DNA from: Opitutia bacterium
GTDB taxonomy: Bacteria > Verrucomicrobiota > Verrucomicrobiia > Opitutales > Opitutaceae
Direction of reading: 5' to 3'
Assembly: GCA_016217545.1 (NCBI GenBank)
Contig: JACRHT010000012.1
Coordinates: 682,001 to 746,000 of the forward strand
DNA length: 64,000 nt
A program made the position numbers and the translations under genes. How positions within the stretch are numbered: position 1 is the first letter of the stretch; the number at the start of each line of letters is the position of its first letter. This document shows, in pieces, positions 53,483 through 61,405 of the stretch. Under the pieces are notes generated by a model. That model was not told the origin of the DNA, made no database searches, and saw nothing but the letters and a program-made list of their open reading frames with translations.

Positions 53483-53514
53483 TTTTGTTAAACGGGTCGG
53501 GGAGCGGAGGTCTG

Positions 53515-53542
53515 GCGGGTCGCCTGCAAGCAGGCTCCTACA
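53515..53542. repeat. REP-like 28-base hairpin (copy 2)
   Basis: It is identical to 49058-49085. On the minus strand its GTAG provides the TAG stop of the TolC gene (53538-53540). Confidence 0.92.
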
Positions 53543-54866
53543 GGTTCGCAGCACCGAGCGGCGTGAGGCCGATGGCGCGGTGGAGTTCGGCGAGGGCGAT
53601 GCGCTCGTCGGCTTCGGCGATGGTGCGGCGCATGCGCGCCTCGATGAGGCGGCTTTCGACGCCGATGAGGTCGGAGGCGAGGAGCGCGCCTTTCTCGAAG
53701 CGCGCGCGGGTGAGGACGGCGCTCTCCTCGGCTTGCGCGACGGTCTGGGCGCTGACGTCGAGGCGTTCGCGGGCCGAATCGTGGGCGAGGCGGGCCTGCT
53801 CGGCTTCGAGGGCGAAACCGAGTTCGGCTTTGCGGAGCATTTCCTTCACTTGGGCGAGCTCGGCCTCGGCTTGGCGGATTTTGCCGGAGGTCTGGCCGCC
53901 GTCGAAGACGTTCAGGTCGACGGAGACGCCGGCGAGCCAGCTGTCGGCGTGGCGGTCGAGTTGCCAGCCGCGGTCGTATTGGTAGGAGGCGAAGGCGTTG
54001 ACGGTGGGGCGGCGCGCGCCGCGGGCGACGGCGACCATTTTTTCCGCGGCGGCGAGGCGCTGGCGCAGGCCGGCGAGTTCGGGGCGGTTGGCGCTGTTCG
54101 CGGCGGAGGGGACGGTGAGGGCGTCGAGCGACGGATCGGCGGCGGCGAGTTCGACGGTCTCGCCGGGTTGCGGTTCGCGGCCGAGGACGAAGAGGAAGGC
54201 GCGTTCGGCCAGCGCGGCGCCGTGGCGGGTGACGGTGAGTTGCTCGCGGGTCTGGGCGAGCTGGACCTCGAGGCTGAGGAGGTCGGCCTTGAGCAGCTGG
54301 CCGGCTTCGAAGCGGAGGCGGGCGTTGGCGAGGGCGGCTTCGTAGGCGCGGACGCCGGCGGCGACGGCGGTGGCGGCTTCGCGGGCTTTGCGGAGGTTGA
54401 GGAGGGACTTGATCGCCTCGGTGGCGAGTTGCTGTTGGGCGGCGCGGAGATCCTCGGCGGCGGCGAGGGCGCCGGCGCGGGCGGCGTTGCGTCCGGCGGT
54501 GGCGCGGCCGCCGCTGTAGAGGTTGTAGCCGACGGTGCCGGTGAGGTTGAGGTTATCGATCTTGCCCGGGTGGTTGAAATCGAGGCCGAAGTTGAAGGCC
54601 CGCTGGTTGAGGATGGAGCCGAAGGCCATCATCGGGCTGTTCGTGTCCGTGTAGCGGCCGGAGACGCTGAGCTGGGGCATCCAGGCGGCGTTGGCCTGTT
54701 CGATCATCGCCTCGGCAGCGACGGTGCGCTGGCGGGCGAGGGCGGCATCGGGGTTGTCGCGCAGGGCGGTGGCGACGGCTTCGGATGCGGTCCACGGCGC
54801 GGCGTGGGCGGCGGCGAACGACAGGAGGAGGGCCGGCAGGAGAGTCGGACGGAGCAGGGAATTCAT
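53538..54866 (-). CDS. TolC-family outer-membrane efflux protein
   Basis: A 442-residue outer-membrane factor. The signal peptide (MNSLLRPTLLPALLLSFAAAHA) is followed by two tandem OEP repeats with long coiled coils: WMPQLSVSGRYTDTNSPMMAFG, YNLYSGGRATAGRNAARAGALAAAEDLR, then the second half LAGVSVDLNVFDGGQTSGKIRQAEAELAQVKEM and SRLIEARMRRTIAEADERIALAEL. It completes the tripartite pump. The stop codon is donated by a REP-like element. The DUF6132 gene ends 2 bases before its ATG. Confidence 0.9.
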   Translation of the reverse strand: MNSLLRPTLLPALLLSFAAAHAAPWTASEAVATALRDNPDAALARQRTVAAEAMIEQANAAWMPQLSVSGRYTDTNSPMMAFGSILNQRAFNFGLDFNHPGKIDNLNLTGTVGYNLYSGGRATAGRNAARAGALAAAEDLRAAQQQLATEAIKSLLNLRKAREAATAVAAGVRAYEAALANARLRFEAGQLLKADLLSLEVQLAQTREQLTVTRHGAALAERAFLFVLGREPQPGETVELAAADPSLDALTVPSAANSANRPELAGLRQRLAAAEKMVAVARGARRPTVNAFASYQYDRGWQLDRHADSWLAGVSVDLNVFDGGQTSGKIRQAEAELAQVKEMLRKAELGFALEAEQARLAHDSARERLDVSAQTVAQAEESAVLTRARFEKGALLASDLIGVESRLIEARMRRTIAEADERIALAELHRAIGLTPLGAANL

Positions 54867-54868
54867 GA

Positions 54869-55051
54869 TCAGGAGGAACTGCGTGAGCCGGAAGACCAGA
54901 GGAGGCCGAGCACGGTGCCGTAGAGGGCGCCGCGCCACCAGGTCGAGGTGAGCGGGCAGGTGCCGGAGGAGCATTGGCCGTAGTAGCCGAGCGCCGCCCC
55001 GAAGGCGGCCCCGGCCAGGATCGGCAAGAGGAAGAGCAACCACGCGGGCAT
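54869..55051 (-). CDS. DUF6132-like small membrane protein
   Basis: A 60-residue protein: MPAWLLFLLPILAGAAFGAALGY, then YGQCSSGTCPLTSTWWRGALYGTVLGLLW. The CSSGTCPLTS motif with two Cys and two helices is typical of DUF6132, small proteins found next to rhodaneses and DUF2892 in thiol/sulfur loci. Function unknown. It lies between the DUF2892 gene (12 bases upstream) and tolC (2 bases downstream). Confidence 0.78.
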   Translation of the reverse strand: MPAWLLFLLPILAGAAFGAALGYYGQCSSGTCPLTSTWWRGALYGTVLGLLWSSGSRSSS

Positions 55052-55063
55052 GGCGGCGGGGGA

Positions 55064-55285
55064 TCAGCGGCGGCCGCCCCAGTGAATCACGTCGTGGTCG
55101 TCGACCCAGCCGAGTTTCGTCAAAAGCAGCGTGGGCGGGCAGAAGCCGGTGAAGACGGACTGGATGAGGTTCAACCCGACGAAGGCCGGCAGCAGCAGCC
55201 ACCAGGGGCTGACCCAGTGGGTGAGGGCGACCCCGATGAGGGTGGCGGTGCCGGCGAGGAGGCGGACGAGGTGGTGCGTGGTCAT
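55064..55285 (-). CDS. DUF2892 family membrane protein
   Basis: A 73-residue protein: MTTHHLVRLLAGTATLIGVALTHW, a second helix LLLPAFVGLNLIQSVFTGFCPPTLLL, then GWVDDHDVIHWGGRR. The GFCPPTLLL loop is the DUF2892 hallmark, with a single Cys. It is the first gene of the efflux cluster, 15 bases from the palindrome, which puts the operon under ArsR control. It is a paralogue of the 48400-48594 protein with a longer, His-containing tail. Confidence 0.83.
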   Translation of the reverse strand: MTTHHLVRLLAGTATLIGVALTHWVSPWWLLLPAFVGLNLIQSVFTGFCPPTLLLTKLGWVDDHDVIHWGGRR

Positions 55286-55299
55286 GGCAATAATGCTTA

Positions 55300-55330
55300 T
55301 TGACTTTATATGCGCATAAATGCATATACT
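55300..55330. promoter_or_regulatory. ArsR operator and divergent promoter
   Basis: TATATGC and GCATATA arms (55307-55313 and 55322-55328) around GCATAAAT. The site overlaps a plus-strand TTGACT...TATACT promoter (55300-55305, 55325-55330) and a minus-strand TATAAA. Binding would block both divergent transcripts. Confidence 0.7.
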
Positions 55331-55364
55331 TGCCACGATGTCAAGAGGCTGTTTCCTGCGCCAC

Positions 55365-55700
55365 ATGCCCAAACACCGCCCGCTCAACGAGGACGCCCTC
55401 CAGCTCGTCGCCGCCCGTTTCGCCGTGCTGGCGGAGCCGATGCGGTTGCGCCTGATCCAGTCGTTGTTCGAGGGCGAGCGGAACGTCACCGACCTCGTCG
55501 AGGCCACCGGCGGCACGCAGGCGAACGTCTCGCGGCACCTCCAGACGCTCACGGCGGCGCACATCCTCGCGCGGCGCAAGGAGGGGTTGCAGGTTTTCTA
55601 CCGCATCAGCGATCCGACGATCCCGAAGCTGTGCGAACTCGTCTGCGGCAGCCTGGAGAAGTCGCTCAGCCGGCAGATCGGTCATCTGGCTCCGGAGTGA
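55365..55700 (+). CDS. ArsR-family transcriptional repressor
   Basis: A 111-residue winged-helix regulator: LNEDALQLVAARFAVLAEPMRLRLIQSLFEG, recognition helix TGGTQANVSRHLQTLTAA, wing RRKEGLQVFYRI and a C-terminal Cys pair (KLCELVCGS, residues 90 and 94). Cys residues in alpha-5 fit metalloid, thiol or persulfide sensing as in other ArsR proteins; which ligand cannot be read. ATGs at 55338 and 55320 are in frame, but 55320 lies within the operator; 55365 (MPKHRPLNED) matches the common family start. It is divergent from the efflux operon and followed by the PIG-L gene 10 bases downstream. Confidence 0.87.
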   Translation: MPKHRPLNEDALQLVAARFAVLAEPMRLRLIQSLFEGERNVTDLVEATGGTQANVSRHLQTLTAAHILARRKEGLQVFYRISDPTIPKLCELVCGSLEKSLSRQIGHLAPE

Positions 55701-55710
55701 GGGAGGCGCA

Positions 55711-56598
55711 ATGAGCGCAGCGTGGCAGAGGTGGCGTCGGGTGGCGGTGCTGCTGGCGCTCGCGGCGACGGTGCGCGGGGAGGCGGACACGGTGCGGGAG
55801 ACGAGCACTCCTCAGCCGCACAAGGCGGCGTTGATGGTCGTCATCGCGCATCCGGACGATGAGGCGTATTTTCCCGGATTGTTGCCCTACGTGTGTCGTG
55901 TTCGACAGCTGCCGGTGGTGTTCATCGTGCTGACGAGCGGCGAGGCTGGCATCGAGCCGCGCGGAAATCGCGAGCGGCGCGAGGAGGAGCAGCGGCGCGC
56001 GTGCCGCGTCTACGGTTTGCCGAACGAGCCGATCTTCGCGCGCTTTCCGGACGGAGCGTGGCAGGGCACGCTGGAGGAGAATTGGAAACTCTGGGGCGGC
56101 GAAAATCGTGCGGCCGAGTGGCTGGTGGAGCAAATCCGCCGGTATCGGCCGGACGTGATCGTGACGCATGCGCTTGATGGAGAGTCGGGGCATGCGAATC
56201 ACGTGGGTTGCGCGCTTTCCGTCACGAAGGCCGTCGCGTGGGCGGCGGATGCGGCGGTGTTGCCTGCCGCGGCGAACGGTAGCGGCCCGTGGGGGACGAA
56301 GAAACTCTACGTGCACCGCTGGCCGATCCGGTCGTTGGCGTTTCGGCAGGACGTGCCGGTCGACGGCCTCGGGCAAACTTGCCTGCAAATCGGCGAAGCG
56401 GGCGGGCGCGAACATGTTTCGCAAGGTTATGATAAACAGCCGTTTTCTGAACTCGATGAGCCAGGCGTGAGCCGTTTCGGTCTCTACGCGACGACGGTGG
56501 GCGAGGACAGTCGTTCCGGGGATTTATTCGAGCACGTCGGTCTCTCGTCGTATCGGAAGCAGGAGAGCGGCTCAGTTTTGTCCGGTTTGCGCCGATAA
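55711..56598 (+). CDS. PIG-L family deacetylase
   Basis: A 295-residue protein. The metal site is VVIAHPDDEAYFPG (AHPDDE) with a later His pair in ESGHANHVG. An N-terminal segment (RVAVLLALAATVRGEA) suggests a signal or anchor. PIG-L enzymes remove N-acetyl groups from GlcNAc-linked lipids or from thiols such as mycothiol and bacillithiol precursors (MshB/BshB). Next to an ArsR gene and sulfur genes, a thiol role is possible but unproven. GGGAGG precedes the ATG. It probably shares a transcript with arsR and the HDOD gene. Confidence 0.83.
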   Translation: MSAAWQRWRRVAVLLALAATVRGEADTVRETSTPQPHKAALMVVIAHPDDEAYFPGLLPYVCRVRQLPVVFIVLTSGEAGIEPRGNRERREEEQRRACRVYGLPNEPIFARFPDGAWQGTLEENWKLWGGENRAAEWLVEQIRRYRPDVIVTHALDGESGHANHVGCALSVTKAVAWAADAAVLPAAANGSGPWGTKKLYVHRWPIRSLAFRQDVPVDGLGQTCLQIGEAGGREHVSQGYDKQPFSELDEPGVSRFGLYATTVGEDSRSGDLFEHVGLSSYRKQESGSVLSGLRR

Positions 56599-56607
56599 GG
56601 AGGGAGC

Positions 56608-57450
56608 ATGGTTTCCCCCGGCATGTTAGCTGAAACGCTGTTCCACGATCTGGCGCAGCAACTTCCCGCCGCTCCGCGTCTCCTCGCGGAACTTGGCCGG
56701 CTCGTTCGCGCGCCGGAGACCGATGCGCGCGATGTCGTGGCGCTGCTCAAACGCGATTCGGCGCTCGTGTCACGCGTGCTGCGCATGGCGAACAGCGCGG
56801 CCTATGGACGCGCGGAGCCGATCGGCGCGATCGAGGATGCCGTCGTCGCGGTCGGCTTCGGCGAAGTGCACCGCCTCGTCGGTGCGCTGGCTTCGGTGCA
56901 GCTGGCGGAGACGCCGCTGCCGTTGCATGGCGTGAGCAGCGCGCGCTACCGGGAGAATTCGCTTTTTGTCGCGACGTTGATGGAGGAATTCGCCGTGCGC
57001 GCGAAGCTCGACGGGCAGGATTGCTACACCATCGGGCTGCTGCGGAGCCTCGGCATGCTGATCCTCGAACGTGCCGCGGTGCGCGAGAATCTTTCGGTGA
57101 CGCCGTTCCACGGCAGCGGCGAGGAAAGCCTCGCGGTGTGGCAGCACCGGTTTTGGGGCACCGATTGCTGGCAGGTTTGCGCCGCCGTGCTCCAGCACTG
57201 GCACTTGCCGGCCGACATCGTGCTCGCGATCGAGCACCACGACGAAGCCATCGTGCGGTCGGAGCCGGTCGTGCATCTGCTCGATTTGGCTGCGACGGTC
57301 GCCACGCAGAACGGCTACGGTCTGCCGGGCGATCATCCGAATACGGCGCCGCAATCCCTCGCGGCGGCCGGGCTCACGATGGACCAGTTCCACGGTGCGG
57401 TGGAGCGGGCGGAGCAGACGTTCGTGCGGCTGCGGGCGTCGGTGGCCTGA
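56608..57450 (+). CDS. HDOD domain signalling protein
   Basis: A 280-residue protein consisting mostly of an HDOD domain: QLPAAPRLLAELGRLVRAPET, DVVALLKRDSALVSRVLRMANSAAYG, DAVVAVGFGEVHRLVGALA, GLLRSLGMLIL and IEHHDEAIV. HDOD proteins are catalytically inactive HD relatives used in signalling and gene regulation. A strong AAGGAGG lies 6 bases before the ATG. It follows the PIG-L gene by 9 bases. Confidence 0.85.
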   Translation: MVSPGMLAETLFHDLAQQLPAAPRLLAELGRLVRAPETDARDVVALLKRDSALVSRVLRMANSAAYGRAEPIGAIEDAVVAVGFGEVHRLVGALASVQLAETPLPLHGVSSARYRENSLFVATLMEEFAVRAKLDGQDCYTIGLLRSLGMLILERAAVRENLSVTPFHGSGEESLAVWQHRFWGTDCWQVCAAVLQHWHLPADIVLAIEHHDEAIVRSEPVVHLLDLAATVATQNGYGLPGDHPNTAPQSLAAAGLTMDQFHGAVERAEQTFVRLRASVA

Positions 57451-57486
57451 GCGGAACGCGAGCCGGAAGACGTCGACCGCTGCGAT

Positions 57487-57517
57487 GGTAGCGATGCAGG
57501 CGGGACGCTTGTGCTAC
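57487..57517. repeat. REP-like hairpin GTAG...CTAC
   Basis: GTAGCGATGCAGGCGGGACG followed by CTTGTGCTAC; it resembles 14751-14771 (shared GGCGGGACGC). It lies between the convergent HDOD and yebC genes. Confidence 0.65.
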
Positions 57518-57521
57518 GAAC

Positions 57522-58274
57522 TCAGGTGTGCGCGGCGTCGCTGATCGCCTCGTCCATTTCGTCGTTCGAGGACACTGCTTGGACGTCCTCGTTTTCTTCG
57601 AGGGCTTCCTGGAGTCGCACGATGTTCTTCGCGATGCTGAGGTCGGCGACCGGCACGGTGACGTTCGGAATGTGGGCGATTTCGGACGAGTCGGGCTTGA
57701 TGCCGGCCTGCTCGAGGGCGTGCGCGACTTTGTCGAAGGCGTGGATGCCGCAGCGCACTTCGAAGCCTTGCTCGGTGGCGATGACGTCGTCGGCACCGGC
57801 CTCGAGGGCGACTTCCATGAGCTTGTCCTCGGTGGTTTTGCCGGCGGCGATGAGGAACTGGCCGGCGTGGAGAAACTGGAACGACACCGAGCCGGTCTGC
57901 GCGAGGTTGCCGCCCCAGCGCGTGAAGATGGAGCGCACCTCCTGCGCGGCGCGCTGCTTGTTGTCGGTGAGAACCTTCACCACGAACGCGACGCCGCCGG
58001 GGCCGTAGCCTTCGTAGGTCATTTCCTCGAACACGACGCCCGGCAGTTCGCCGGTGCCCTTCTTGATGGCGCGCTCGACGTTGTCGGCGGGCATGTTGGA
58101 TTCGCGCGCCTTGAGCAGGAGCGTGCGGAGTCGGGCGTTGGCGTCGGGCGAGCCGCCGCCGGATTTGGCGGCGAGCGTGATGTCGCGCGCGAGGCGCGAG
58201 AAGACCTTGCCCTTGCGCGCGTCAGTGACGGCCTTGAGGCGTTTGACTTTGGACCATTTGTTGTGGCCGGCCAT
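57522..58274 (-). CDS. yebC: YebC/PmpR-family protein
   Basis: A 250-residue protein starting MAGHNKWSKVKRLKAVTDARKGKVFSRLARDI, with PADNVERAIKKGTGELPG, YEGYGPGGVAFVV, NKQRAAQEVRSIFTRWGGNL and GSVSFQF. YebC-family proteins bind ribosomes or DNA; recent work links them to relief of ribosome stalling at proline motifs, and older work to transcriptional regulation. It is slightly extended at the C-terminus with an acidic tail (NDEMDEAISDAAHT). It is followed upstream on the same strand by yidC after a terminator, so it is a separate unit. Confidence 0.93.
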   Translation of the reverse strand: MAGHNKWSKVKRLKAVTDARKGKVFSRLARDITLAAKSGGGSPDANARLRTLLLKARESNMPADNVERAIKKGTGELPGVVFEEMTYEGYGPGGVAFVVKVLTDNKQRAAQEVRSIFTRWGGNLAQTGSVSFQFLHAGQFLIAAGKTTEDKLMEVALEAGADDVIATEQGFEVRCGIHAFDKVAHALEQAGIKPDSSEIAHIPNVTVPVADLSIAKNIVRLQEALEENEDVQAVSSNDEMDEAISDAAHT

Positions 58275-58311
58275 GGGAGGAAACGGAGGACAGAATACTG
58301 AAAACGGCGGA

Positions 58312-58343
58312 CAGAAAAAAGCCCGCCGGTGAAGGCGGGCGTG
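58312..58343 (-). terminator. Terminator of the rpmH-rnpA-yidD-yidC operon
   Basis: On the minus strand, GCCCGCCTTCACCGGCGGGC followed by TTTTTTCTG, directly after the yidC stop. Confidence 0.88.
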
Positions 58344-58346
58344 AGT

Positions 58347-60164
58347 TTATTTCTTCTTCTTCGGCGTGACGTTCTTCAGGCCGTCGGCGCCGACTGCGGT
58401 GGGCAGCTCGGGCTCGGGCATTTTGTTGATGAACATCTGCTGGCCGATCGAGAACAGCGCGTTGACGCTCGAGTAGAGCGCGAGCGCGGAGGCGAAGTTG
58501 TAGCAGAACAACGCGAACATCCACGGCATGATCTTCATCATGGTCTGCTGCGCCGGGTCGACGTTGGGGGCCGTCGGCGTGAGCTTCATCTGATAAATCA
58601 TCGTCGCGCCCATGATGATGGGGAGGATGTTGATGTTGAGATGGGTCAGGCCGAGGAGCGGCAGCGTGACGGCGCCGAAGGAGTAGACCGTATCCGGCGC
58701 GGAGAGGTCGACCGCCCAGAGGAACGGCGCGTAGCGGAGTTCGGCGGCGCCCTGCAGCACGGCGAAGAAACCGATGAAGAGCGGCATCGTGATCAGGATG
58801 GGGATGCAGCCGCCGAGCGGGTTGACCTTGTTCTCCTTGTAGATGCGCATCATCGCTTCCTGCGCCTTCTGCGGGTTGTCTTTGTATTTCTCGCGCGACT
58901 CCTGGATGAGCGGCATGAGCTTTTGCATGCGCTTGGCCGAGCGGGACGCGGCGAGCGTGAAGGGCAGCGTGACGATCTTGAGGAGGATGGTCATCACGAC
59001 GATGGCCCAGCCCCAGTTCGGGATGAAGCTGTGGACCTTGGCGAGGAGCCAGATCATGCCCGGGCCGAACCACTGGGAGAGGAAGATCTTGTTGAAGAAG
59101 AATGGGGCGAAATTCATCACCTTGTCCTCGTCCTTCTTGAAGTGGTCGGTGGCGGAGAGGCGGCTGTATTCCTTCGGGCCGGTGTAGTAGGTGGCGCTCC
59201 ATTTGGCCGTGCCGTTGGCGGGAATGGGTTTCAGGTCGACCATCAGCTCGCCCGTGATGGCGTAGGCGGTGCGATCCTCGACGGGTTTCATCGGATCGAT
59301 CTTCACGCGCTCGATGCGCAGGCCGACGCCCGGCTCATCCGGAGTGAGGATGGCGGCGAAGAACTGGTTTTTCACCGCGGCCCACGTGATCGGGGCGATC
59401 TTGTCCATGAAAGGCAGCGGCGGGCTCGAGGTGAAGAAGCCGCCGCCGGCGAGTTCGTCGCGGCCGATGAACTCCGTGCCGTTGTCGTTGTAGTAGCCGG
59501 CGTTGACATACATGCCGGAGTCGAGGGCGTTGAGCGGAGAGGCGGTGCCGAGGTTCAGCGATGTGCGCGGGAGCGGCAGCGGCTGCGCGGAGAGATTGCG
59601 GAACGTCGTCTCGTGGCGGACCTGATACGGGTCGCCGACACTGCCGCCGAGCAACTCGTAGCGGCGGGTGACCTCGAGCTTGCCGTCGACGACGGTGCGG
59701 TAGACGACCGAGTGGGCGTCGTGCGAAACGAGTTCATAGCGCGCGTCCTTGTCGGCGCCGGGCAGCGTGCCGAAGCTGAGGGCGGGCGCGGCTTGCGGGG
59801 CGTTGAGCACGTAGCCGTCAGCGGAGGGCTTGCCGTGGGCGTCGAGCGTGGCGGCGTGCTTCTTCAGCTCGATGCGGTCGATGGCGCCGCCGGCGGTGGT
59901 GAAGCGGACGCTGATGTAGTCGTTGGCGACGGTGACGTATTCCGCGGGGGCGCCGCTGGCGGGTTTGCTGGCGGAGAGCGTGGTGTCGGCCGGCGAGTGG
60001 GCGGGGCCGGTGGCGGGAGCCTCGTTGGTGGCGACGGGGCTCGTGACCGGTGAAGACGGGATCACGGGCTTCGGCGGCGGCGGCGAGAATTTCGCGCTGA
60101 AATAGAAGGCGAGCATGGCGGCCACGAGGAGCAGCACGCCGATGGCGGTGTTTTTCTTGTCCAT
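58347..60164 (-). CDS. yidC: YidC membrane protein insertase
   Basis: A 605-residue Gram-negative-type YidC. It has an N-terminal anchor (MDKKNTAIGVLLLVAAMLAFYF), a large periplasmic domain (about 60-370, with AEYVTVANDYISVRFTTAGGAI), and the insertase core with FIPNWGWAIVVMTILLKIVTLPF, KMQKLMPLIQESREKYKDNP, NPLGGCIPILITMPLFIGFFAVL and a final KIMPWMFALFCYN. The basic tail ends PKKKK. It inserts membrane proteins with or without SecYEG. It follows yidD by 25 bases in the conserved rpmH operon. Confidence 0.95.
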   Translation of the reverse strand: MDKKNTAIGVLLLVAAMLAFYFSAKFSPPPPKPVIPSSPVTSPVATNEAPATGPAHSPADTTLSASKPASGAPAEYVTVANDYISVRFTTAGGAIDRIELKKHAATLDAHGKPSADGYVLNAPQAAPALSFGTLPGADKDARYELVSHDAHSVVYRTVVDGKLEVTRRYELLGGSVGDPYQVRHETTFRNLSAQPLPLPRTSLNLGTASPLNALDSGMYVNAGYYNDNGTEFIGRDELAGGGFFTSSPPLPFMDKIAPITWAAVKNQFFAAILTPDEPGVGLRIERVKIDPMKPVEDRTAYAITGELMVDLKPIPANGTAKWSATYYTGPKEYSRLSATDHFKKDEDKVMNFAPFFFNKIFLSQWFGPGMIWLLAKVHSFIPNWGWAIVVMTILLKIVTLPFTLAASRSAKRMQKLMPLIQESREKYKDNPQKAQEAMMRIYKENKVNPLGGCIPILITMPLFIGFFAVLQGAAELRYAPFLWAVDLSAPDTVYSFGAVTLPLLGLTHLNINILPIIMGATMIYQMKLTPTAPNVDPAQQTMMKIMPWMFALFCYNFASALALYSSVNALFSIGQQMFINKMPEPELPTAVGADGLKNVTPKKKK

Positions 60165-60189
60165 GAATGAAAGGTTCAGCGATCAGCGG

Positions 60190-60513
60190 TCAGCTTTGGG
60201 CTGGCGCGGCCGGGGAGGTGATTTTGACGCAGGAGATTTTTTTCCGCGGCACCGGATCGATGCCGCCGGGGTGCCACGGGCCGCATTTGGCGAGGCGGCG
60301 CGCGGTGAGCGCGAGGCCGGACAGCAGGCCGTGTTCGCGCAGGGCTTCGCGGGCGTAGTGCGAGCAGGTCGGGGCGAAGCGGCAGCCGCACGACGGCGCG
60401 GCGACCTGGAGCGCGGGGGAGACGAGCCTTTGATAGAGCCAGAGCAACGCGTCGAGGGCCCGCGCCGGCAGGCGGGCGGCGAAACGGAGGGCGGCGTGGA
60501 TCGGCTCAGGCAT
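60190..60513 (-). CDS. yidD: YidD membrane protein insertion efficiency factor
   Basis: A 107-residue protein with the YidD signature: LLWLYQRLVSPALQ, the Cys-rich APSCGCRFAPTCSHYAREALREHG, and RLAKCGPWHPGGIDPVP. It helps YidC-dependent insertion. The C-terminal extension SCVKITSPAAPAQS is longer than usual. It overlaps rnpA by 8 bases. Confidence 0.93.
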   Translation of the reverse strand: MPEPIHAALRFAARLPARALDALLWLYQRLVSPALQVAAPSCGCRFAPTCSHYAREALREHGLLSGLALTARRLAKCGPWHPGGIDPVPRKKISCVKITSPAAPAQS

Positions 60514-60907
60514 GGGGCGGCTTGGCGGGGACGAGCTTCCGACAGGCGGCGATGAATCTTTGCTCCACTTCGGCGTAAGGCTGGCGGAGCGCGGCGGCGC
60601 GAGCGGTCAACACGAGGTCGAGCCCGGCGGGCACGAGGTGCTGGTGCTTGCGGTAGATCTCGCGCAGCCGGCGCTTGGCGCGGTTGCGGAGGACGGCGGC
60701 GTTGCCGACCCCGGCCTTGGAAGCGACGACGCCCACGCGGGCAGGGGTCGCATCTTCCGGCGCGGGCCGGGCGCGCCAGACGAGTTGGAACGCGCCGCAA
60801 TCGGCGCGGCGGCCGTGCTCGCGCGCGGCGCGGAAGTCGCGGTTGCGCTTCACGCGCTGCGCAGCGCGGAGGCGCTGCGACGGCGGAGGCGTGTCAGCGC
60901 CGGGCAC
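60506..60907 (-). CDS. rnpA: RnpA: RNase P protein component
   Basis: A 133-residue protein with the RnpA RNA-binding motif NAAVLRNRAKRRLREIYR (RNR box), RVGVVASKAGVGN and VKRNRDFRAAREHGRR. It starts with GTG at 60907; the 18 residues before VKRNRDF are a Pro/Gln-rich extension with no obvious role. It matures tRNA 5' ends with the RNA subunit. It lies 12 bases after rpmH and overlaps yidD. Confidence 0.93.
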   Translation of the reverse strand: MPGADTPPPSQRLRAAQRVKRNRDFRAAREHGRRADCGAFQLVWRARPAPEDATPARVGVVASKAGVGNAAVLRNRAKRRLREIYRKHQHLVPAGLDLVLTARAAALRQPYAEVEQRFIAACRKLVPAKPPHA

Positions 60908-60919
60908 GGCGGGCGGAAA

Positions 60920-61057
60920 TCAGACGACGGTCAGGCGCTTGCGGCCCTTGCGGCGGCGGGAGGCGAGGACCTTGCGGCCACCGCGGGTGGCCTTGCGGGC
61001 GCGGAAACCGATCTTGCGAGCGCGCTTCTTGCGGTGCGGACGGAATGTAGGTTGCAT
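60920..61057 (-). CDS. rpmH: Ribosomal protein bL34
   Basis: A 45-residue protein starting [18 protein letters not shown] and ending GRKRLTVV, with the L34 pattern of clustered Arg/Lys ([19 protein letters not shown]). It is too short for many gene finders but unambiguous. First gene of the rpmH-rnpA-yidD-yidC operon. No dnaA lies upstream, as it often does in other phyla. Confidence 0.96.
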   Translation of the reverse strand: MQPTFRPHRKKRARKIGFRARKATRGGRKVLASRRRKGRKRLTVV

Positions 61058-61405
61058 GGTTTTGTTAAAAAAAGAGGGCCAACGTCAGTGGAGGGGCGGG
61101 GGGGTGTCAAGCGTCAGGATTTCGAGCAAGCGGGGCCGCGCAAGCGCTCCGTCGTTACAAGTCCGCTCGGCCTTTCGGCCAACAGGCAACCCTTCGGATC
61201 GTTCTCGTTCTCTTAGTCCTTCTCTTTCTCTCCAGCGAGAGCGCGATACAGCCGCGCCCGAGAGAACGATTAAGATCAAGAGAACGAGAAAGATCCGTGG
61301 CCTCGGCAAAGGGCTGGCCTCGCGCGGGCTTTGTGAACACGTTGCGCACAAAATAGCCTTTGCCTCCGCCTTCGCCCGACGCACGGTGGGGCTCGTGTCC
61401 GACGC
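61058..61405. other. Non-coding spacer upstream of rpmH
   Basis: It holds the presumed minus-strand rpmH promoter, a TTAAAAAAAGAGG stretch near 61066-61078, and the GTTCTC-type inverted repeat. No DnaA boxes or AT-rich unwinding element were seen, so there is no sign of oriC. No ORF of note. Confidence 0.6.
61198..61296. repeat. Dispersed inverted repeat, GTTCTC family (copy 2)
   Basis: GATCGTTCTCGTTCTCTTAG ... AAGAGAACGAGAAAGATC arms with a GCGAGAGCGC...GCGCCCGAGAG core. It resembles 41475-41577. Confidence 0.85.

Noticed and set aside
58329-60053. A 574-codon plus-strand frame opposite yidC
   Set aside because: Same artefact; YidC is certain and the translation is repetitive Arg/Glu/Val.
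61058-61405. Chromosome origin next to rpmH
   Set aside because: dnaA is absent and no DnaA boxes or AT-rich unwinding element are visible; the rpmH neighbourhood alone is not enough.
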